The notes under the pieces are model-generated. The model did not search any database and was not told the origin of the DNA. It saw only the letters and a list, made by a program, of their open reading frames with translations. Positions 1 to 4,574 of a stretch of DNA of 6,760 nt are shown one piece after another. The position numbers were made by a program, and so were the translations under genes. The first letter of the stretch is position 1. Every line of letters begins with the position of its first letter. This DNA is from CAZTME01 sp964614795 (GTDB lineage Bacteria; Patescibacteriota; Microgenomatia; UBA1400; PJMF01): contig CAZTME010000065.1 of NCBI GenBank assembly GCA_964614795.1, forward strand, positions 1-6,760, read 5' to 3'.

Positions 1-346
1 TTGGATTTTCTTTTTCAATTGCTTCCATTGTATCATCTAAGTCTTTTCCAATTGATGGAAGTTTGGCTCGTGAGTGAAGGTATGACCAACGCGCGACTTG
101 GGGTACAAAAAAGACATTTTCAGCGCGGTATTCATCAGCATCCTCTGGATTTGCATCCGCAAAAACCCCCTCACCTTCTTTTATCTTTATGTAGAGTTCT
201 TCAAATGAGTCAGAAATATATTTTAGAAAAATTAGTCCAAGCACAATGTGTTTGTATTCGGCAGCATCCATATTCTTACGAAGCTTGTCCGCAGCTTTGA
301 AAAGGGTTTTTTCGAATTGTTCTGATTGAGGTTTTTTTGTTGTCAT
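1..346 (-). CDS. hsdM: Type I restriction-modification methyltransferase subunit, N-terminal part (cut by window edge)
   Basis: Reading the minus strand from ATG at 346 gives 115 codons, open to the left edge. The protein starts MTTKKPQSEQFEKTLF and continues through DAAEYKHIVLGLIFLKYISD at about residues 26-45, then a charged stretch with WSYLHSRAKLPSIGKDLDD. This is the typical HsdM N-terminal helical domain (HsdM_N), which contacts HsdS and precedes the SAM-dependent N6-adenine methylase domain. The methylase domain itself (NPPF/Y motif) would lie outside the window. HsdM works with HsdS to methylate adenine at a bipartite DNA target and, with HsdR, protects the cell from foreign DNA. The gene follows the antirepressor fragment by 43 nt on the same strand, so it is probably co-transcribed with rhuM-fic. 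There is only a weak GGAA upstream of the start. The family call is firm; whether the gene is intact cannot be seen. Confidence 0.93.
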   Translation of the reverse strand, partial: MTTKKPQSEQFEKTLFKAADKLRKNMDAAEYKHIVLGLIFLKYISDSFEELYIKIKEGEGVFADANPEDADEYRAENVFFVPQVARWSYLHSRAKLPSIGKDLDDTMEAIEKENP

Positions 347-389
347 ATTTGTTGATGTTCCAAAATGAAATACCTTTATCATTTTTCTC

Positions 390-626
390 TCAATACGGGT
401 CAGCCATCATTTTCAAAGCGTGACATTTTGTCACGGTTTCATTGCCACCCTCTTGCAATAACCTTTGCTTCAATTTTCGCCAATATGCCACTGGATCAAC
501 GCTTTGGGTTAAAACGCCAATCACATCAGATACGGCAAAATACCAAAGCTCCTTTTCTTCGTCCCAATGTCGACGAATTTCGCTTCCTTCAAAAATCGCA
601 ATTTTGCTTATTGTTTTATCTGCCAT
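390..626 (-). pseudogene. Truncated BRO-N / phage-antirepressor-like protein
   Basis: The 78-residue product begins MADKTISKIAIFEGSEIRRHW and contains EEKELWYFAVSDVIGVLTQS, DPVAYWRKLKQRL and LKMMAD. This is the start of the BRO-N domain found in phage antirepressors and in proteins encoded beside bacterial restriction genes. Relatives continue after the LKM-(A/M)-AD block into a conserved TD-x-AD-T region and usually run to well over 200 residues. Here the frame stops two codons after MMAD, and neither other frame downstream continues the domain. So this looks like a real 3' deletion, not a simple frameshift. The ATG lies 4 nt after the rhuM-fic stop codon, with AGAGA at the end of that gene as a possible ribosome site, so it would be translationally coupled. 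It could still be expressed as a BRO-N-only peptide, but a remnant is more likely. Confidence 0.75.
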
Positions 627-630
627 AAAA

Positions 631-1608
631 TTATCTCTTCAATAACTGCAAAATAAGTCCTATCATTTTTTCTCTATCTCTTGGATTGCTTTCTGCAACC
701 AACAAAGTTAATGCAGTAAGCGCTTCGGGCGTTAGCTTATCTTTACTTAATATACCAGCTTTATTTAAAAACCATACAAAAACAAAAGCGCCTGTTCGCT
801 TGTTTCCATCGCTAAAAGGATGATCTTTAACAAAAAGATACAAAAGATGCGCTGCTTTTTCTTCCAGAGATTCATACACATCACGACCAGAAGCAGTTTG
901 GAAAACATTGCCATATATCCCTGAAATGGCATCTTTCTGTCGTGTTTGAGCAAATAATTCCGTCGCTTCTTTTTTAGCAACTAAATCTTTTTTGAGTCTG
1001 CTAATAGCTCGCGTCAATTCATCAATAGAGATTTTTATTTGTTTTTTGCTTGCGCCAGTCTTTGGAAAAACAGATTTATCATAAGCGTCGAGCGATAGCC
1101 AAGTATCCGCAAACATTTTTACCAATTCCAAAACATCTTCTGCTTTGATTTGTCCGCTTGCTGGCAATAATTTTCTCACCGATTCAACTGTTTTTAAAAA
1201 TTCATCGTAATTTTTTACAATACGCTTTTTGTTAATGGTATACCCCTTGATTATGTGCTGACGCAAAGTTTTAGTAGCCCACTTACGAAAATTGATGGCA
1301 ACAGAAGACTTTGTTCTATATCCAACAGCCAAGATAATATCCAAATTATAAAAAATCACGTCTTTAGTTTGTGTCTTTCCTGGAATCGCTCCATGGGGAG
1401 TGGTTTGTGCAAATTTTGCACAAACCACTTTTTCATCTAATTCCTTATCTGAAAAAATATTTTTGATGTGTTTGGTAATGACGGATCTTTCAACACCAAA
1501 AAGAGAGGCGATTTGCGCTTGTGTTGCCCAAAGAGTTTCTTTTTTAAGATCGCCTTTAAACTCGATCTCACCCTGTTTTGTTTGATAAATAATAATATCA
1601 TTTTTCAT
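631..1608 (-). CDS. RhuM-family protein with C-terminal Fic/Doc domain
   Basis: The 325-residue protein has two parts. Residues 1-125 are RhuM-like: TLWATQAQIASLFGVERSVI (about 25-44) resembles a winged-helix segment, followed by VVCAKFAQTT, the YNLDIILAVGYRTKS block and FRKWATKTL. Residues about 215-320 form a Fic/Doc fold with SGIYG, a SLEEKAAHLLY helix and the active-site loop HPFSDGNKRTG at 263-273. His263 is the expected catalytic base. The loop has GNKR and lacks a second arginine two residues later, as in Doc kinases, rather than the GNGRxxR of AMP-transferring Fic enzymes. The reaction (nucleotidyl or phosphate transfer to a host protein) is therefore open. No clear inhibitory (S/T)xxxE(G/N) motif is visible. 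RhuM genes are commonly embedded in type I hsd loci, and here it is followed by antirepressor and hsdM genes. Its ATG overlaps the upstream ORF stop as ATGA, which supports this start. Role as toxin or guard is inferred. Confidence 0.9.
   Translation of the reverse strand: MKNDIIIYQTKQGEIEFKGDLKKETLWATQAQIASLFGVERSVITKHIKNIFSDKELDEKVVCAKFAQTTPHGAIPGKTQTKDVIFYNLDIILAVGYRTKSSVAINFRKWATKTLRQHIIKGYTINKKRIVKNYDEFLKTVESVRKLLPASGQIKAEDVLELVKMFADTWLSLDAYDKSVFPKTGASKKQIKISIDELTRAISRLKKDLVAKKEATELFAQTRQKDAISGIYGNVFQTASGRDVYESLEEKAAHLLYLFVKDHPFSDGNKRTGAFVFVWFLNKAGILSKDKLTPEALTALTLLVAESNPRDREKMIGLILQLLKR
1399..1429. repeat. 31-nt near-perfect palindrome inside rhuM-fic
   Basis: Two 15-nt arms (AGTGGTTTGTGCAAA at 1399-1413 and its exact reverse complement at 1415-1429) flank a single central base at 1414. 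The site encodes the conserved RhuM stretch VVCAKFAQTT. It could form a strong hairpin in the mRNA or serve as a dimeric protein-binding site. It may also simply follow from the conserved protein sequence, because the codons for VVCAK read backwards on the other strand resemble those for FAQTT. Confidence 0.9.
1560..1579. repeat. 20-bp direct repeat, copy in rhuM-fic codons 10-17
   Basis: An exact 20-bp match, beginning ACTCGATCTCACCC, to 1830-1849 in the same orientation, 270 bp away. In rhuM-fic it encodes TKQGEIEF on the minus strand. The match ends abruptly on both sides. A 20-bp exact repeat is not expected by chance in a window this size. Confidence 0.9.
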
Positions 1609-1746
1609 ATTTCCAAATTAAACCCAACATTTTTGAGCTGATTTTTTATTTCCTCATCCAATTTTTTTTCTTCTTTCAGCGGAGCAATTTATCAAATCAT
1701 CAATGAACGTGATTCTATGATCAAAACTTCGTTCAAATTCTAGCAT
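1605..1746 (-). pseudogene. Short ORF, HsdM C-terminus-like, split by a homopolymer frameshift
   Basis: From ATG at 1746 the frame reads MLEFERSFDHRITFIDDLI and on to SAERRKK, then stops at 1654. Removing one A from the run of eight (1662-1669) joins it to a second frame reading KKLDEEIKNQLKNVGFNLEI, with TGA at 1607-1605 overlapping the rhuM-fic ATG. The repaired product would be 46 residues and entirely helical or charged. The ending, with a coil followed by LDxEIKxxLKxxGF, resembles the extreme C-terminus of HsdM proteins. It may therefore be the tail of a former upstream hsdM copy or a small gene in its own right. The ATGA overlap with rhuM-fic suggests that the joined frame is, or was, translated. 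The family assignment is from memory of the pattern and is tentative. Confidence 0.5.
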
Positions 1747-1769
1747 AAATACTAGAAGTTGTATTTTTG

Positions 1770-1775
1770 TATAAT
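1770..1775 (+). promoter_or_regulatory. Candidate -10 box (TATAAT) for the hairpin element
   Basis: A perfect TATAAT on the plus strand lies 11 nt before the hairpin at 1787, so transcription would begin near 1782. No good -35 is visible at the usual spacing, so this is a moderate call in an AT-rich region. Confidence 0.4.
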
Positions 1776-1786
1776 GAAAAGCCCTA

Positions 1787-1852
1787 ACAGGCTGAGATCA
1801 AAGCGGGCGTGGCCAAGCTTCAAGATAGTACTCGATCTCACCCTGTTTTTTT
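1787..1852 (+). ncRNA. Structured hairpin with U-tract: candidate small RNA, attenuator or terminator
   Basis: Arms ACAGGCTGAGATC (1787-1799) and GATCTCACCCTGT (1834-1846) pair over 13 bp with one C-C mismatch, extendable by A1786-T1847. They are followed directly by a T-run to 1852, the layout of an intrinsic terminator. The 34-nt loop holds a second hairpin: AAGC (1801-1804) with GCTT (1817-1820), and inside it GGC (1806-1808) with GCC (1812-1814). With the TATAAT at 1770 this would give a roughly 70-nt RNA. It could be a small RNA, a regulated leader for the gene starting at 1888, or an insulating terminator. Read on the minus strand it would sit in the leader of the rhuM-fic operon. It matches no riboswitch consensus I recognise; the CTGAGA resembles part of a TPP box, but the rest of that motif is absent. 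Confidence 0.55.
1830..1849. repeat. 20-bp direct repeat, copy in the 3' arm of the hairpin
   Basis: Exact copy of 1560-1579 in the same orientation. Here it makes up nearly the whole 3' arm and the first part of the U-tract of the hairpin element. A plus-strand RNA carrying it would be fully complementary to nucleotides 30-49 of the rhuM-fic message. Confidence 0.9.
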
Positions 1853-1864
1853 CAGCCAATTAGG

Positions 1865-1870
1865 TTTATA
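1865..1870 (-). promoter_or_regulatory. Possible -10 box (TATAAA) for the rhuM-fic / hsdM operon
   Basis: TATAAA on the minus strand is the best candidate seen upstream of the leftward operon. Transcription from it would start near 1856 and carry the hairpin in the leader. No convincing -35 is visible, so this is a weak call. Confidence 0.25.
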
Positions 1871-1887
1871 ACTTGTTGTACGTTTGT

Positions 1888-2838
1888 ATGAAAAAATTTC
1901 TGGTTTCTTTAGTGTTGCTGGTGGTTATACTGTTTGGCCTGAGTGCGTATTTTTTACCTTCATATTATTTCAACCAACTTGAGTACGATTTTCGTTACGA
2001 GTTTCAGGCTTCAGAACAATTATTAGCGCAAGCGGATGAAAAGATTGCGCTCCGCCAAGCGAGTCCACCAAATGGAGTGAGTGATGATGATTTTATAATG
2101 TTGGCTGATCAAATTGAAAATGATATTACTTCCGCTATTCAACATTTACAGAGCGCCAAGCAAATAGCATTCAAACAATCCCGCATTCCATTGTTACCAT
2201 CCAAGTATTATGAGTATCAACAACTCAAGCTAGACTCACTTGATCAGTTCATTACTGCTCATTCGGTTTTTCTGACTAAAAAACAGCATGATCATCTATT
2301 AACCCACCTCATTTTTCAGCACCAAGTCTATACAACCCTCCTTGTCACTATAGAGGATGAAGATACATGGAAGACTATCATGGCAACGCTTGACAAGACA
2401 CTGCCCGCATTTAAACAGGATTTGCAGACACTCTGGGACGCCAACTTTATTTCTGCCACAGAGTACGAGTATCTCAGCAAACAAGCAAAGATGTGGACAT
2501 ACATGGTGGAGCAAACACTAACAGCACTAGAAACTGGAGACCGGACATCATTTAAACCCGATGGTCTCGACATTGACGGACCAACGAATGAAGAGTTTGT
2601 AAACGGCCTTACAGAGGCTAACCTCCAACGCGTCGCTCTGGGAGAGCACATAGTTGAAGTCTTAGACGCCGCCTACGCATCGATCGGTACAACCAGCCTC
2701 TATTACGATGACCAACAACTGGCAGACGATCCACTGCGAAAACTCTTAAGACAACCGTCGCCCTTTCTCCCATTCAGAGGAGATGGAACCGATCCTGCCA
2801 TCATGCCGACAGAGACAGAGGCTTGGCGGGTGGGATAA
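1888..2838 (+). CDS. Membrane-anchored, largely helical protein of unknown function
   Basis: The 316-residue product starts MKKFLVSLVLLVVILFGLSA, a short positive N-terminus followed by one hydrophobic helix of about 20 residues. This fits a signal anchor, or an uncleaved signal peptide, placing the rest outside the cytoplasm. There is no lipobox cysteine. Residues about 25-260 are amphipathic and rich in Q, L, D and E, with no clear catalytic motif; the C-terminal 40 residues are proline-rich (PSPFLPF). I chose ATG at 1888 because the five codons upstream, reached from TTG at 1873, would put LYVC before the basic residues and weaken the signal. No strong Shine-Dalgarno precedes it. The gene begins 35 nt after the hairpin U-tract, so read-through or termination there could set its expression. 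I do not recognise the family. Confidence 0.8.
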   Translation: MKKFLVSLVLLVVILFGLSAYFLPSYYFNQLEYDFRYEFQASEQLLAQADEKIALRQASPPNGVSDDDFIMLADQIENDITSAIQHLQSAKQIAFKQSRIPLLPSKYYEYQQLKLDSLDQFITAHSVFLTKKQHDHLLTHLIFQHQVYTTLLVTIEDEDTWKTIMATLDKTLPAFKQDLQTLWDANFISATEYEYLSKQAKMWTYMVEQTLTALETGDRTSFKPDGLDIDGPTNEEFVNGLTEANLQRVALGEHIVEVLDAAYASIGTTSLYYDDQQLADDPLRKLLRQPSPFLPFRGDGTDPAIMPTETEAWRVG

Positions 2839-2988
2839 AGGGAATATTTTGGCAACCGAGCAACATCACTGATGAAAAAATGGCGATCCTCAGAGTGGTG
2901 TTCCATCCGTTGCTCAATGATGAAGCCAATTCGCTCTAGTTCAATTTTGACCTGCTGAAATGATTTTGCTATGGCTCAAGTGAAACAT
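2703..2988 (-). pseudogene. Doubtful short ORF, frameshifted, overlapping the 3' end of the plus-strand gene
   Basis: From ATG at 2988 the minus strand reads MFHLSHSK. Taking one base out of the A-run (T-run 2964-2967 on the plus strand) joins it to SFQQVKIELERIGFIIEQRM and then HHSEDRHFFISDVARLPKYS. The 94-residue product would end at 2703. Its last 45 residues lie antisense to the plus-strand gene ending at 2838 and are serine- and glycine-rich, as expected of a shadow frame. Only the part from 2839 to 2988 has protein-like composition. A minus-strand -10 box at 3045-3050 could serve it. No family is recognised. It is either a degraded or mis-sequenced small gene, or chance. The 2839-3028 gap holds nothing else I can support. 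Confidence 0.25.
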
Positions 2989-3028
2989 CCGTTCTAGAAC
3001 TTGTGCCAGCCTACTAACTATACATAAG

Positions 3029-3053
3029 TGATATAATTTATGTCATTATATCA
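3029..3053. promoter_or_regulatory. Inverted repeat carrying two divergent -10 boxes; candidate operator and promoter
   Basis: TGATATAAT (3029-3037) and its exact reverse complement ATTATATCA (3045-3053) are separated by 7 nt. Each arm contains a perfect TATAAT: 3032-3037 on the plus strand, facing the receiver gene, and 3050-3045 on the minus strand, facing the doubtful ORF. The symmetry would suit binding of a dimeric repressor over the promoter. No good -35 is seen. A second, non-concentric inverted pair, TCAAGTGAA at 2976-2984 and TTCACTTGA at 3059-3067, flanks the site. Confidence 0.45.
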
Positions 3054-3461
3054 ACAAATTCACTTGAACAAAAACAAGTAATCATAATTGAGGATGATCC
3101 AGGTTGGATTGTGGTACTCAAATTGTTACTAGAATCATTGGGAGCCACTGTGATTCGTGTTATTTCTTCGATGGAAGAGGTAATGGCTCTAACTGAGAAA
3201 GATTTGCAGGATTGTCATTTAGCCCTAGTTGATGGAACTATCACTCCCGAAAAGAAAGACCCAAGCAATGAGGATGGTGCTACCATTGCCAACCTAATAA
3301 GATCATTAAATCCCTCTATCAAAATTTTAGGTATTCCAGGAACAGGAGAAGTTGCGGGAGCAGATCATTCAATAGAGAAGGGACGTCTAGAAGCAAATAG
3401 GGTGAAAATCGCAGCAATTTTATTAGGCGAAACCAATACAAACACTTCTGGAACTGTCTAA
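3040..3461 (+). CDS. Stand-alone receiver-domain (CheY-like) protein, 5' end frameshifted
   Basis: The main frame encodes QVIIIEDDPGWIVVLKLLLE, then LALVDGTI, then NEDGATIANLIRSLNPSIKI and SIEKG, the order of a response-regulator receiver domain. The main frame has no ATG, GTG or TTG until GTG at 3111, which would remove the first strand and the acidic pocket. ATG at 3040 starts MSLYQQIHLNK and meets a stop at 3079. One extra A in the run 3070-3074 would join the two into a normal 140-residue protein. In that numbering D19 and D20 form the acidic pocket, D65 is the phosphate acceptor and K114 the conserved lysine. The usual Thr/Ser region after strand 4 is replaced by GIPGTG, and the lysine is followed by Gly rather than Pro. 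No output domain is present, so it would act through a partner. No histidine kinase is in the window. Confidence 0.75.
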
Positions 3462-3530
3462 CAAAATAGTGAGGTTTTTCTTTGAAGCGCGTTGTGATGG
3501 ATTATGCAATTAGCTCACAGTTTATCGTGG

Positions 3531-4049
3531 CTAAACCTGATCATACCCAAGATGTCTTCGCAAAAAAACATAAAACCCTTGGTCTTTTAATTTGTATCTC
3601 ACACTTTGATCATTTCTAGTAATGCCCGCTTTGTGATTGGAGATTGCTCGTGATAGCTTTCTTTCTTCATCACTTAAGGGATTGAGAAGACTTCTGCTCT
3701 CTAGTTGCCTAATTTCATCCTCATGTTCATGCAAAAAATCACTGGCCATTTCTGCAACTGTCTTTGCTTCTACAATGTTATGTGTACGTAAAAGCCCTAG
3801 ATTTCTTGTTACAGTTTCTGCATCGGCTTCAAATAGAAAATATTCAAGGGGATAGCCACTTGCATAATCCCCCACAGCGAGCTGATCACAAATATCTTGC
3901 ATTTCTGCATCCATGCTACTGAAAGCCAGTACATATTGTCCGTTTGCAATCAATTGCGCAATATTTGCAAGAATTTCGGGAGAGTTGTTTACATCCTCTG
4001 AAGCATCAGGTGTCTCATCCCCCTGAGATTGTGAGTGTTCCGTATTCAT
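3531..4049 (-). CDS. Hypothetical helical protein, no recognised family
   Basis: From ATG at 4049 the product is 172 residues, beginning MNTEHSQSQGDETPDASEDV, a polar and probably disordered N-terminus. A predicted helical body follows, with EILANIAQLIANGQYVLAF, an acidic segment with AVGDYASGYPLEYFLFEADA, and a charged coil EHEDEIRQLESRSLLNPLSD. The C-terminus is basic and aromatic (YKLKDQGFYVFLRRHLGYDQ). There is no signal peptide, membrane helix or catalytic motif that I can identify. A GTG at 4070 extends the frame by seven codons, but AGAGGA upstream of the ATG and the -10 box at 4076-4081 fit the ATG better. The gene converges on the receiver gene with a 69-nt gap lacking a clear terminator, so a functional link between them is only a guess. 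Confidence 0.7.
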   Translation of the reverse strand: MNTEHSQSQGDETPDASEDVNNSPEILANIAQLIANGQYVLAFSSMDAEMQDICDQLAVGDYASGYPLEYFLFEADAETVTRNLGLLRTHNIVEAKTVAEMASDFLHEHEDEIRQLESRSLLNPLSDEERKLSRAISNHKAGITRNDQSVRYKLKDQGFYVFLRRHLGYDQV

Positions 4050-4075
4050 ATTGAGTCGAAGTCCTCTCACTAGTA

Positions 4076-4081
4076 ATTATA
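4076..4081 (-). promoter_or_regulatory. Candidate -10 box (TATAAT) for the hypothetical gene
   Basis: A perfect TATAAT on the minus strand places the start of transcription near 4069, giving a leader of about 20 nt that carries AGAGGA before the ATG at 4049. No good -35 is found at 17 bp. The rest of the 4082-4255 gap shows no gene or clear repeat. Confidence 0.45.
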
Positions 4082-4255
4082 CAGGGGAATCAGCCTGCGG
4101 GTTGTAATCAATAGCGGTCGAGTACAAATCCAATACCTGCGCCATTACAACACTTTTTCACTACTGCGAATGTCTCGAATCTCTAAAAGAAATTCCTTCC
4201 AATATAATTTACTCTCCCAAAACTCTCAAATCTTTCCGACTCGAGAGCAAACCTT

Positions 4256-4574
4256 TTACACCCACTCTCCCACCCCATTTTCCAACAACTCAATCAGCTC
4301 CGGATCGTTGTAGCGGTACTCGGTAGGGATATTAAGACAGATGATTTGTTTTTCTCTAACTAGATCAGGCATGGTATCCTGCAGAAATTCTTGGTGACGT
4401 TTTTCCATTACAAAAATGAGATCTGCCCAGTTGATAAGCGCAGGGGGAGACTTTGATGCGGGCAGAAGATGAAATACCCGCAGAGCGCACCTCAATCCCC
4501 GGCCGGTTGGCAAAGAGCCGTTCTGCCGTCAAACTCCGCCAGCGGTTGTAGGTACAAATAAAAAGTAGATTCAT
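4256..4574 (-). pseudogene. Low-molecular-weight protein tyrosine phosphatase-like gene, split by a single-base frameshift
   Basis: The first frame begins MNLLFICTYNRWRSLTAERL and continues RSAGISSSARIKVSP. The second frame carries ALINWADLIFVMEKRHQEFL and ends NDPELIELLENGVGEWV. Removing one base from the G-run at 4443-4447 (C-run on the coding strand) joins them into a continuous 105-residue protein, the usual length of the short bacterial LMW-PTP-like family. The active-site loop is C7-T-Y-N-R-W-R13-S, fitting CX5R; Cys7 would be the nucleophile and Arg13 would bind phosphate. The DPEL stretch lies near the C-terminus, whereas in classical LMW-PTPs the general acid sits in a DP(Y) motif. 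The ATG overlaps the TGA of the YfhO-like gene (ATGA), so the two are translationally coupled. It may be a pseudogene, a sequencing error, or less likely a +1 frameshift at UCC-CCC-U. Confidence 0.8.

Noticed and set aside
1..300. Plus-strand open frame of 99 codons at the left edge
   Set aside because: It lies opposite the clear HsdM N-terminal frame, and its histidine- and leucine-rich product has no protein-like pattern.
1787..1852. TPP riboswitch
   Set aside because: A CTGAGA is present, but the second conserved half of the TPP aptamer (the ACCUGAUC and following block) is missing.
1787..1852. tRNA gene
   Set aside because: The stem-loop lacks a T-arm GTTCGA-type motif, an anticodon arm and an acceptor stem closing over about 72 nt.
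3111..3461. Receiver gene starting at GTG 3111
   Set aside because: That start would remove the first strand and both acidic-pocket aspartates, which are clearly encoded upstream in the same frame.
4200..4255. Terminator after the phosphatase-like gene
   Set aside because: Only a 5-bp CTCTC/GAGAG stem with a 15-nt loop and a short T-run is seen, too weak to call.
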